This document shows positions 1 to 6,850 of a DNA stretch of 26,066 bases, in pieces (positions within the stretch are counted from its first letter, which is position 1; each line of letters opens with the position of its first letter). The translations under genes and the position numbers were made by a program. The notes beneath the pieces were generated by a model. The model was not told the origin of the DNA. It searched no databases and saw only the letters and a list, made by a program, of their open reading frames with translations. This stretch comes from a virus. The stretch is taken from the IMG/VR virus record IMGVR_UViG_3300042261_002226, positions 1-26,066 of that record; one strand, given 5' to 3'.

Positions 1-510
1 GCTGCTCACCCAAATTTACAACAACATCATATCGATAAACTCGTTAATGATAAAGATCCATATGTTAAAGCTGCAATAGCCAAACACCCAAAATTACAAC
101 AACACCATATTGATGAACTTGTTGGTGATGAATATGGAATTGTTAAAGAAACAATAGCTGCTCACCCAAATTTACAACAACATCATATCGATAAACTCGT
201 TAATGATAAAGATCCATATGTTAAAGCTGCAATAGCCAAACACCCAAAATTACAACAACACCATATTGATGAACTTGTTGGTGTTGATCATCATGCTGTT
301 AAAATTGCAATAGCAAAACGATCAGATTTGCAACAACATCATATCGATACATTAGTTAATGATGACGACCCCGATGTTAAAGAAGCAATAGCTGCTCATC
401 CAAAATTACAACAACATCATATCGATAAACTCGTTAATGATGGCGACCCATACGTTAAAGAAGCAATAAAACAACATCCATTATATAAAAAATTGTATGG
501 AAATAAATAA
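1..510 (+). CDS. C-terminal part of an alpha-solenoid repeat protein (LRV/HEAT-like)
   Basis: The frame is open from the first base, so the gene starts upstream of the window; 169 codons and a TAA are visible. It consists of about six copies of a 26-residue unit with the core HHIDxLV, an acidic turn such as NDxDP, then VKxAIAxHP and a short linker to the next LQQ. Two helices per unit and the V-K/R-x-A-I-A-x-H-P pattern resemble leucine-rich-repeat-variant or HEAT/ARM-type solenoids, which usually bind protein or nucleic acid. The end (HPLYKKLY) matches the end of the protein at 1425-3131, so the two are paralogues. Bases 1-127 and 157-283 are identical, a recent duplication of a two-unit block. 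The missing N-terminus may carry a head-targeting leader like its paralogue's, but this cannot be seen. The partner is unknown. Confidence 0.85.
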   Translation, partial: AAHPNLQQHHIDKLVNDKDPYVKAAIAKHPKLQQHHIDELVGDEYGIVKETIAAHPNLQQHHIDKLVNDKDPYVKAAIAKHPKLQQHHIDELVGVDHHAVKIAIAKRSDLQQHHIDTLVNDDDPDVKEAIAAHPKLQQHHIDKLVNDGDPYVKEAIKQHPLYKKLYGNK

Positions 511-525
511 ACCACAACACATTCC

Positions 526-533
526 AATAAATA
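526..533 (+). promoter_or_regulatory. Possible T4-type late promoter core (AATAAATA)
   Basis: AATAAATA lies 10 bases before the HNH start and differs at one base from the T4 late consensus TATAAATA. A similar CCAATAAATATAA context precedes the gp4-like gene at 21754. An 8-base A/T motif is expected several times by chance in DNA this AT-rich, so this is weak evidence. Confidence 0.25.
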
Positions 534-543
534 TAAAATAAAA

Positions 544-795
544 ATGAAATGTGAAATTTGTGGTTATATAGGTCACACAGAAAAACATCATATCCAAAGT
601 AAATCTTTGGGAGGAAATAATAGTAAGGCAAATTTAACAAATCTTTGTCCAAATTGTCATGCAGAAGTTCATCACGGAGAAATAATCTTGGAAGGTAAAT
701 TTATGACAACTTTAGGTCCAACATTGTTCTATCATAAAAAAAACGAATCGCCAATTCTTCCTTTAAATGAATTTCCAAAAGTTTTTTTATTCTAA
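544..795 (+). CDS. Small HNH endonuclease
   Basis: This 83-residue protein is an HNH nuclease with a structural zinc site. Cys3/Cys6 and Cys35/Cys38 form two zinc knuckles; His15-His16 after the first, Asn33 just before the second, and His39/His43 after it give the H-N-H pattern (HHIQSKSLGG, then LTNLCPNC, then HAEVHHG). The last 35 residues carry no recognisable domain. It begins 34 bases after the stop of the repeat protein and ends 14 bases before the endolysin. No Shine-Dalgarno is visible; the leader is A/T only. Small free-standing HNH genes in T4-like phages are often homing endonucleases, and its position between paralogous repeat genes fits that, but a role in DNA processing cannot be excluded. 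Confidence 0.85.
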   Translation: MKCEICGYIGHTEKHHIQSKSLGGNNSKANLTNLCPNCHAEVHHGEIILEGKFMTTLGPTLFYHKKNESPILPLNEFPKVFLF

Positions 796-809
796 TTATT
801 TTAAAAATT

Positions 810-1421
810 ATGATTACTATCAAAGAAGAAACAATCAAAACTCTTTTAAATAATAATAAAGATTATAAAGAGTGGACAAAAATTCTCAACGAAGTTTTGT
901 CCAAATATGAGATAAATGCTAATAAACAAAGACTTGCCATGTTTATAGCCCAAACTGCTCATGAATCAGCTAATTATACAAGATTAACAGAAAATCTCAA
1001 CTATTCTCAACAAGGTTTGCTCTTGGTTTTTCCAAAATATTTTAATATTATAACAGCAAAATCTTATGCGAGAAATCCAGAAAAAATCGCTAATAGAGTT
1101 TATGCAAATAGAATGGGCAACGGAGATCAACTCTCAGGAGACGGCTGGAAATATAAAGGAAAAGGTTTGATACAAATTACTGGCAAATCTAATCATATTA
1201 AATTCGCTAACTTTATTGATAAATCTCTCGAAGATACAATTGCCTATATGCTTACAAAAAAAGGAGCATTGGAATCTGCTTGCTGGTTTTGGAAAGTTAA
1301 TAACTTAAACTCTTTGGCAGATAAAGCAGATATTACAAAAATTACTCGATTGATAAACGGAGGCTCTAACGGTCTACAAGATAGAATATCAAAATATAAT
1401 AAAGCTCTAAAATTTATATAA
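810..1421 (+). CDS. GH19 chitinase/lysozyme-type endolysin
   Basis: The 203-residue protein is a glycoside hydrolase family 19 (chitinase class I-like) enzyme, the fold many phages use as endolysin to cut peptidoglycan glycan strands. The signature runs from FIAQTAHESANY through TENLNYS to the block ending GKGLIQITGK. Glu52 (in AHES) and Glu61 (in TENL) sit at the positions of the catalytic acid and base. The whole protein is the catalytic domain; there is no signal peptide, membrane segment or wall-binding domain, so it would need a holin, and none is visible in the window. It is packed tightly between the HNH gene and the repeat protein, the latter starting three bases after its TAA. Virion-associated lysozyme is an alternative role. 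Confidence 0.93.
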   Translation: MITIKEETIKTLLNNNKDYKEWTKILNEVLSKYEINANKQRLAMFIAQTAHESANYTRLTENLNYSQQGLLLVFPKYFNIITAKSYARNPEKIANRVYANRMGNGDQLSGDGWKYKGKGLIQITGKSNHIKFANFIDKSLEDTIAYMLTKKGALESACWFWKVNNLNSLADKADITKITRLINGGSNGLQDRISKYNKALKFI

Positions 1422-1424
1422 AAA

Positions 1425-3131
1425 ATGAGAACATATAAACAATTAATAGCAATACTCACCGAAGATGTTGTAAGTGATAGACTTAATAAACTCAAAAAAG
1501 ATAATAAAGGTAAGATTTCTACTGACCATGATACCTTTGCTGTACATAAGGATAGTGATGCTATTATAGATCATTTTGCAGAAGCTGACCCTCATCCAAA
1601 GAAACAACATACTAATTGGATTATAAATCAATATAAACAAGGTAATTTAAGACAAGAAGATAGACCTATGGTCAATCAATCTTTAAGTAATTTTGAAAAA
1701 TATAAGAGTAAATTGGCTGTTAGAGATTTGAATAATTATGCCAATCTTTCTGAGTTAGATAGTGCTTTGGAGCCTCATATTGGTAGTGTTTCCAATAGAC
1801 AAAGAGATATAACAGAAAAAATCGAAGGTGCTGATAAAATTTTTGAAAAGAATGGTATTACAGTTCATCATTTGAAAACAAAAAAAGCTGCTTGTTTGTA
1901 TGGTAAAAATACTAAATGGTGTACTGCTAGTACAAATGAGGATGGTACTCCTTCTAACGATAATATGTTTGACCGTTATAACGCATCTGGACCATTATAT
2001 TTTGTCCGTGCTAGAGATGAAAATGGTAAGATAGCTAAATATCAATTCCAGCATGAAAATGGTGGTCAATATCAAGATGAAAAGAATCATCCAATTGATG
2101 TTAATGAATTTTTAAAAAGAAATCCTGAATTGAGGAATGTTTCTCAATGGCAGGGCAAACACCCCGCTTTTACTTCTGATGAGAATTTTGATAAACATTT
2201 TGATTCATTAATATTATCCCATACAGAAGAAACAATAGCTGATAAAAGACTTAAATCACATCATATCGATAAACTTGTTAATGATAATAGTTCTGTTAGA
2301 AAAGCAATAGTTGATCATCCAAATTTACAACAACATCATATCGATAAACTTGTTGATGATAACGACCCTGATGTTAGAAAAGCAATAGCAAGACAACATC
2401 CAAAATTACAACAACATCATATTGATAAACTTGTTAATGATGTCAGCCTATATGTTAGAAAAGCAATAGCTAACCATCCAAATTTGCAACCACATCATAT
2501 CGATAAACTTGTTGGCGATGAATATGGAATTGTTAAAAAAGTAATAGCTGAACATCCAAAATTACAACAACACCATATTGACAAACTTGTTGATGCTGCC
2601 TCTCCTGGTGTTAAAGAAGCAATAGCTGAACACCCAAAATTACAACAACACCATATTGATAAACTTGTTGACGATGATAGTTCTCTTGTTAAAGCTGCAA
2701 TAACAAAACATCCAAAATTACAACAACATCATATCGATAAACTTGTTGGTGCTGAATATGGAAATGTTAAAGAAGCAATAGCAAAACATCAAAATTTGCA
2801 ACAACATCATATTGATAAACTTGTTGAAGATAAAGATATATATGTCAGAAAAGCAATAGCCAAACATCCAAAATTACAACAACATCATATCGATAAACTT
2901 GTTGAAGATGAAAATCCTGCTGTTAAAATTGCAATAGCAAAACGATCAGATTTGCAACAACATCATATCGATAAACTTGTTGATGATAAAGATAAATATG
3001 TCAAAATAGTAATAGCTGCTCACCCAAATTTACAACAACATCATGTCGATAAACTCGTTAATGATGGCGACCCATATGTCAGAGAAGCAATAGCTAAACA
3101 TCCTCTTTATAAAAAATTGTATCCTGATTAA
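1425..3131 (+). CDS. Candidate internal head protein: targeting leader, KWCTA domain, 11 solenoid repeats
   Basis: The 568-residue protein begins MRTYKQLIAILTED, close to the T4 internal protein III leader (MKTYQEFIAE) and containing L-T-E, a fit to the (L/I)xE site of T4-type prohead protease, so cleavage after Glu13 is predicted. Residues 15-255 form a globular region with a conserved-looking block at 155-215 (GKNTKWCTAS, later GPLYFVRA and a KYQFQHENGGQ stretch) that I have seen only in uncharacterised phage proteins. Residues about 268-560 are 11 units of 26 residues with core HHIDKLV and V[KR]xAIAxHP, an LRV/HEAT-like solenoid. One unit has an extra Gln (ARQHPK). It shares its repeat type and C-terminus with the gene at 1-510. 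A hairpin terminator follows. An injected host-directed effector is an inference from the leader alone. Confidence 0.85.
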   Translation: MRTYKQLIAILTEDVVSDRLNKLKKDNKGKISTDHDTFAVHKDSDAIIDHFAEADPHPKKQHTNWIINQYKQGNLRQEDRPMVNQSLSNFEKYKSKLAVRDLNNYANLSELDSALEPHIGSVSNRQRDITEKIEGADKIFEKNGITVHHLKTKKAACLYGKNTKWCTASTNEDGTPSNDNMFDRYNASGPLYFVRARDENGKIAKYQFQHENGGQYQDEKNHPIDVNEFLKRNPELRNVSQWQGKHPAFTSDENFDKHFDSLILSHTEETIADKRLKSHHIDKLVNDNSSVRKAIVDHPNLQQHHIDKLVDDNDPDVRKAIARQHPKLQQHHIDKLVNDVSLYVRKAIANHPNLQPHHIDKLVGDEYGIVKKVIAEHPKLQQHHIDKLVDAASPGVKEAIAEHPKLQQHHIDKLVDDDSSLVKAAITKHPKLQQHHIDKLVGAEYGNVKEAIAKHQNLQQHHIDKLVEDKDIYVRKAIAKHPKLQQHHIDKLVEDENPAVKIAIAKRSDLQQHHIDKLVDDKDKYVKIVIAAHPNLQQHHVDKLVNDGDPYVREAIAKHPLYKKLYPD

Positions 3132-3148
3132 TTCAAAATATATTAAAT

Positions 3149-3201
3149 AAAAAAAAAGTTTCTGAAAATCAATTTAAAAAAATTTCAGAAACTTTTTTTT
3201 T
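3149..3201. terminator. Bidirectional rho-independent terminator
   Basis: A 19-bp perfect stem pairs 3149-3167 (nine A then GTTTCTGAAA) with 3183-3201, with a 15-base loop. It carries an A-tract on one side and a T-tract on the other, so it can end transcription in both directions. It lies exactly between the convergent genes ending at 3131 (+) and 3206 (-). Confidence 0.9.
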
Positions 3202-3205
3202 TATC

Positions 3206-3673
3206 TCACTCCTCCTTAATTGGTATCCCCAACTCTTTCGCCCTCTTCTTTATGTTTTCCAGATATTCAGGGTCGTCTTTGAATAAAGGTAACGAATGTA
3301 TTCTGATAGTTTTTATCCTATTACTTATCCCCTCTAATGGCCCATCTATCCTTTCCTCAGCTTCCGAATTCTCCTTGTTTCTCCTATGCCTAGACCCAAC
3401 AAAATATTTACTATCATGAAATGGCTTTATCTTGCGATTGTTGGATATATCATCACCAGAAAATTCAAACGACATGTCCATCCCAACACTTATATCAGGA
3501 TTTTTATGCAAATTCTTGTTCCGAGTGAACGAAACCTTTCCACCACTTATTCCATAATGATCATGCAACCTGTTACTCCTTAATATCTCATCACCATTCT
3601 CAAATGTGGTATAATGATATAAAGTTCCGACTTGCTTCCCCTCTATTATTAAAAATTCCTTGAACCTTTTCAT
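3206..3673 (-). CDS. ADP-ribosyltransferase-like protein with head-targeting leader
   Basis: The 155-residue protein starts MKRFKEFLIIEG, which aligns with the T4 internal protein III leader MKTYQEFIAE; I-I-E at 9-11 fits the prohead-protease site. The rest is one domain shared with the N-terminal part of the upstream gene: GTLYHYT (His20), VSFTR (Ser48, Thr50, Arg51), a SNNRKIKPFHD stretch and an acidic EAEERI (Glu104-Glu107). The order His, then Ser/Thr, then Glu is that of the H-Y/S-E ADP-ribosyltransferase fold, so I read it as ART-like; this is motif-level inference. Its ATG follows the stop of the upstream gene by one base (TAA-A-ATG), so the two are probably translationally coupled. 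T4 Alt is a precedent for an injected ART. An inactive binding domain is the alternative. Confidence 0.8.
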   Translation of the reverse strand: MKRFKEFLIIEGKQVGTLYHYTTFENGDEILRSNRLHDHYGISGGKVSFTRNKNLHKNPDISVGMDMSFEFSGDDISNNRKIKPFHDSKYFVGSRHRRNKENSEAEERIDGPLEGISNRIKTIRIHSLPLFKDDPEYLENIKKRAKELGIPIKEE

Positions 3674-3674
3674 T

Positions 3675-4856
3675 TTAAAATTTACTCGATAAAAGTTTTT
3701 TGTGCCTTTCTACAAAATGTGAATGAAGAGTTTCCCAATTTTTTAGACCAGAATCTTTAAATAAATCTTTTACCTTATTCATATCAAGATTCCTTACAAT
3801 ACTTCGAATGTGTGACTTGACATAAGGTCTCTTTAAAGAATTATTGAAAATATGCGCACCTTCTGATATATCGGAATCAAGAAAACTATCCTTTTCAGAT
3901 ATATCAGAAGATCCATAATCTTTATGCAACCCATTCGCCCTGAACTCAAAAGAACCTCCATGATCAAAAGATATTAAGTTGCCCACTTTCCTGTCCCTTC
4001 CTACATTCCCCTGACCATACTCAATCCCACTCCCAAGAGCATCCCAGTTTTTAACCAAAATCCCCCCTACATATATCTTCCCTATATCCTTATGATCTTC
4101 CTTTGAAAAATTATACATGTCCCCTTCCTTAATTGGCTCCATGTTGCGATTCATCCTCGTGGAAATAGATATCCTATTACTCACAATACCACTTTTTAAT
4201 TCTGGATTCAAAGTTCGTAACCCAAGTAAACTATGTATCTTGGATGAAAGAATTTCTGTTTTTGCTTGCTCAGAATTATAAGGATGCTTAATGAAAAATT
4301 CTTCCCCAGTTTCTTTCTCTCTGTAAACTCCTCCAGAACTAGATCCCGAATATCCAGAATACTCTCGCTTCTCAAACTCTTCATCAATTTTATCAACTCT
4401 GTTTAAATATTTGTTGTATTTAAATTTTATCCCCTTTGCTTTTACATTTCTTATAACTTTTTCTTCTTCATCACTAATAGAATCATAATCCTCGCCATGC
4501 TTATTATGAATACTTATAGATTTAATGTAATCACCTATATTATTAATGGGGGGTTTTACTCTCTCTTCCGATTCAGTTTCTGCACCTCTTTTTAACCATA
4601 TCGTATCCTTGTAAGGTACAATCTTATGCCTATTACTTAGTTTGTCACCATCTATCTCCAACGAAAACCTGACTCCTTTAAGACTATCCGCTGTCCGACT
4701 CTTGTGAAGATTTTTGTCACGAGTTAACGAAACAGGCCTGCTAAATACACCAAGAACATTATTACTTAAAATACTTTGTAGCCCCTTAACACTCGTGAAA
4801 TGATATAAAGTCCCAACTTGCTTAGACTCATTTAAAAATTCCTTGAACCTTTTCAT
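3675..4856 (-). CDS. ART-like / HipA-PI-kinase-like fusion with head-targeting leader
   Basis: The ATG at 4856 is chosen over a GTG at 4898 because it gives the leader MKRFKEFLNES, nearly matching T4 internal protein III and ending in the L-N-E cleavage motif. The product has 393 residues. Residues 12-110 repeat the ART-like domain of the downstream gene (LYHF with His19, VSLTR at 42-46, ESEERV at 95-100). From about 165 the sequence looks like an atypical kinase: Gly/Ser-rich loop GYSGSSSGGVY (168-178), Lys190 in FFIKHP, Glu201 in the next helix, KNWDAL with Asp272, Asn284, and LISFDHGGSFEFRA with Asp298 as metal ligand. HipA and PI-kinase relatives share this order. I infer an ejected two-activity effector. 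A TATAAATA sequence lies 27 bases upstream. Confidence 0.82.
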   Translation of the reverse strand: MKRFKEFLNESKQVGTLYHFTSVKGLQSILSNNVLGVFSRPVSLTRDKNLHKSRTADSLKGVRFSLEIDGDKLSNRHKIVPYKDTIWLKRGAETESEERVKPPINNIGDYIKSISIHNKHGEDYDSISDEEEKVIRNVKAKGIKFKYNKYLNRVDKIDEEFEKREYSGYSGSSSGGVYREKETGEEFFIKHPYNSEQAKTEILSSKIHSLLGLRTLNPELKSGIVSNRISISTRMNRNMEPIKEGDMYNFSKEDHKDIGKIYVGGILVKNWDALGSGIEYGQGNVGRDRKVGNLISFDHGGSFEFRANGLHKDYGSSDISEKDSFLDSDISEGAHIFNNSLKRPYVKSHIRSIVRNLDMNKVKDLFKDSGLKNWETLHSHFVERHKKLLSSKF

Positions 4857-4882
4857 TCCTGTCTTTTGTTTTTTAATATATA

Positions 4883-4890
4883 TATTTATA
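4883..4890 (-). promoter_or_regulatory. Possible T4-type late promoter core (TATAAATA)
   Basis: On the minus strand TATAAATA, an exact match to the T4 late consensus, lies 27 bases before the ATG at 4856. A late promoter would suit a head protein. The motif is short and the region is AT-rich, so chance is a real alternative. Confidence 0.35.
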
Positions 4891-4913
4891 ATTCCCACCC
4901 CTCAATTCCATTT

Positions 4914-5323
4914 TAAAAAAAAAAATTTTTTTATTTCTATACAGATTTTTACTTCATAGAAATTTCTATTCAGAAAAAAATTTTTTTATTTGTTGGAGAT
5001 TTTTACTTCATAGAAATTTCTATTCAGAAAAAAATTTTTTTATTTGTTGGAGATTTTTACTTTTAAGAATTTCTATGCAGAAAAAAATTTTTTTTATTTG
5101 TTGGAGATTTTTTACTTCATAGAAATTTCTATTCAGAAAAAAATTTTTTTATTTGTTGGAGATTTTTACTTTTAAGAATTTCTATGCAGAAAAAAATTTT
5201 TTTATTTGTTGGAGATTTTTTACTTCATAGAAATTTCTATTCAGAAAAAAATTTTTTTATTTGTTGGAGATTTTTACTTTTAAGAATTTCTATGCAGAAA
5301 AAAATTTTTTTATTTGTTGGAGA
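4914..5323. repeat. Seven-copy tandem repeat of about 54 bases, palindrome-rich
   Basis: Seven units of 53-55 bases follow a partial unit. Two unit types occur in the order A-A-B-A-B-A-B. Both share a long A-run/T-run palindrome (about seven A then seven T) followed by ATTTGTTGGAGA. Type A carries ATAGAAATTTCTAT, a perfect 14-base palindrome; type B has TTAAGAATTTCTATG instead. No gene occupies the array on either strand. Arrays like this can be replication origins, protein-binding iterons or recombination sites; the sequence alone does not decide. Confidence 0.9.
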
Positions 5324-5613
5324 ATGATTGGGGAGGTGTCTCTACCCTGGGATATATAGCCAAAATATACAAAATAACTGTTTTTTCCAGAACAAAATAT
5401 ACAAACAATATATACAAACAATATCACAAGATTGAATTGAAAAAAAACATAACGCAAACAGAAAAGAAACAACCCGATGAAACAAATGATATAAAAAAAC
5501 ATAATGAAAGATATTAGATTGAAAATATATCATTCAATTGAAAGATATAACAGACAAAAGATATATTAGATTGATTTTCGTTTGCGTTTCGCTTTCGCTT
5601 TCGAAATTGAAAT
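5324..5613. other. Non-coding stretch between repeat array and DUF932 terminator
   Basis: I see no supported gene here. A 67-codon plus-strand frame (5314-5517) begins inside the last repeat and is Lys/Asn/Thr-rich filler. The stretch contains short reiterations (ATACAAACAAT at about 5398 and 5410, AAAGATAT near 5507, 5540 and 5558) and a curious GCGTTTCGCTTTCGCTTTCG run at 5584-5603. Confidence 0.6.
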
Positions 5614-5645
5614 AAAAAAGGGAATGAAAATTCATTCCCTTTTTG
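5614..5645 (-). terminator. Terminator of the DUF932 gene
   Basis: AAAAAAGGGAATGAA (5614-5628) pairs with TTCATTCCCTTTTTT (5631-5645). The stem is perfect, has flanking A and T tracts, and lies 18 bases past the stop codon at 5663. Confidence 0.88.
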
Positions 5646-5662
5646 TTGGTTGAAAGATATGT

Positions 5663-6577
5663 TTAGACAAGTATCATATCATTTTTTAGTACGTTGTTTG
5701 CCACATTCCACGCATGGGAATTGAGGCTATTTCCCGTTGCAAACGTGACGAATTCAAAAGGATTTTTTTCGCCTTTACCTTTTGCGGGAAGAACGTTATT
5801 GGTATAGCATGTCACTCCGTTAAAAAGCTTGTACAGGTTGTTTGCGGGGATTTCCGCTTGTCCAATACCAGAATGAATTGTTTCAAGTAATTCAATCCGC
5901 ATGTTTTTCGTTCTGGTTGAAATTTCTTTACCTTTCGACGGTAAAATCAATTCAACAAATTTTTCCGTTTCTTTTTCGTTGTATTCTTTCGTCCGCAAGC
6001 TTGCCGAAATGAATTCATCGAAACCTTTATATATATCAAGTGCTTTTTGAATTGTATCGATAGCCTGTTCAAGTTTTTCCTGAGCGGTTTTTGTGTGCTT
6101 TATTTTGACCTTATGCTCACCGTTCTGGATTGCATATTGGAAAGTATTAGTGCATACAATTCTAGTGGGCGTTACAAAAGCCTGAAGTGCAAGCGAACCG
6201 TCATGAGACGAACATAACGTGATAAACTTGCGGATAACGTCTCCGCGATCAATATTTACTTCAATCGTTTCCGGCAAAACCGCTTGGATATAAGTTCGTG
6301 CGCCGTCGTCGAAAATTCCGCCATTTTCAAATGATATAATACCTTTATCCGCGAATTCCTGAAATACTCCGAATTGATCAGAATTCTGAACTATTTCATA
6401 ACTTTCCCCGACAATTCCTAGTACCTTTTTCGTGTCTGTTCGGACGGTGGCAACCTTGCCGCCAATTTTCTGCAATCCGCCTTTATTGATATATAAGGGC
6501 GATTTTTCTACTTCAAAATTAAGGCCGAACGCGGCAATGGCTTCGCCGATTTCCGTGTAAGATGTCGTGGTTTTCAT
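5663..6577 (-). CDS. DUF932 / phage-plasmid-like protein
   Basis: The 304-residue protein matches the DUF932 ('phage/plasmid-like') family: a GIVGESYEIVQNSD segment near residue 50, a Gly-rich GIFDDGARTYIQAVLPE block, and the hallmark SSHDGSLALQAFVTPTRIVCTNT near the middle, followed by a long helical C-terminal half. The family is common in phages and plasmids and its biochemical role is not established. It stands alone, with a terminator downstream and two tandem promoter copies upstream (6628-6658 and 6710-6741), suggesting strong expression. Its composition is unusual for the window: many G/C-ending codons, CCG, GCG and CGG among them, unlike the A/T-ending codons of its neighbours, which suggests later acquisition or selection for high expression. 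Confidence 0.92.
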   Translation of the reverse strand: MKTTTSYTEIGEAIAAFGLNFEVEKSPLYINKGGLQKIGGKVATVRTDTKKVLGIVGESYEIVQNSDQFGVFQEFADKGIISFENGGIFDDGARTYIQAVLPETIEVNIDRGDVIRKFITLCSSHDGSLALQAFVTPTRIVCTNTFQYAIQNGEHKVKIKHTKTAQEKLEQAIDTIQKALDIYKGFDEFISASLRTKEYNEKETEKFVELILPSKGKEISTRTKNMRIELLETIHSGIGQAEIPANNLYKLFNGVTCYTNNVLPAKGKGEKNPFEFVTFATGNSLNSHAWNVANNVLKNDMILV

Positions 6578-6627
6578 GAGAGTAAAATTTAAGATTTAAG
6601 TCAAAAACATTCAATTCACCAACAATA

Positions 6628-6658
6628 CAATCTAATCATTTTTTCTTAATTCCCAAAA
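6628..6658 (-). promoter_or_regulatory. Proximal promoter of the DUF932 gene
   Basis: On the minus strand TTTTGGG and TAGATTG are separated by 19 bases (from TTTG), fitting the Bacteroidota -33 TTTG / -7 TAnnTTTG layout. It lies within an about 60-base direct repeat (copies near 6602-6660 and 6684-6743). Confidence 0.7.
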
Positions 6659-6709
6659 CTTTTTTTCAGATTTTTTCAGGAACCAAAAACATTCAATTCA
6701 CCAACAATA

Positions 6710-6741
6710 CAATCTAATCATTTTTTTAACAATTCCCAAAA
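6710..6741 (-). promoter_or_regulatory. Distal promoter copy of the DUF932 gene
   Basis: Second copy of the same element: TTTTGGG, 20 bases, TAGATTGTATTG. The flanking CATTCAATTCACCAACAA is identical in both copies, so the promoter block has been duplicated. Confidence 0.65.
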
Positions 6742-6782
6742 CTTTTTTTGCCGCCTTATATAATATATCAATCCAAAAAAAA

Positions 6783-6850
6783 TCTTATTTGAATTAATTC
6801 TAAATAGAACATTCTCTGAAAATGCTTATTTAGAATTAATTCAAATAAGA
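6783..6850. repeat. 24-bp perfect inverted repeat
   Basis: Bases 6783-6806 are the exact reverse complement of 6827-6850, with a 20-base spacer. The arms are A/T-rich and contain the palindrome GAATTAATTC. A second nested pair, AACATTC (6808-6814) and GAATGTT (6854-6860), overlaps the loop and right flank. No T-tract follows, so a simple terminator is unlikely. Confidence 0.85.

Noticed and set aside
1-510. CRISPR array, because of regular 78-base repeats
   Set aside because: The repeats are in one open frame, differ by codon-like changes and have no spacer structure; they encode a solenoid protein.
4857-4898. GTG-started 14-residue extension of the ART-kinase protein
   Set aside because: It would bury the head-targeting leader, which begins exactly at ATG 4856 and matches the leader of the neighbouring gene.
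5314-5517. Plus-strand gene of 67 codons
   Set aside because: It starts inside the last tandem repeat, has low-complexity Lys/Asn/Thr composition and no promoter or neighbour in the same direction.
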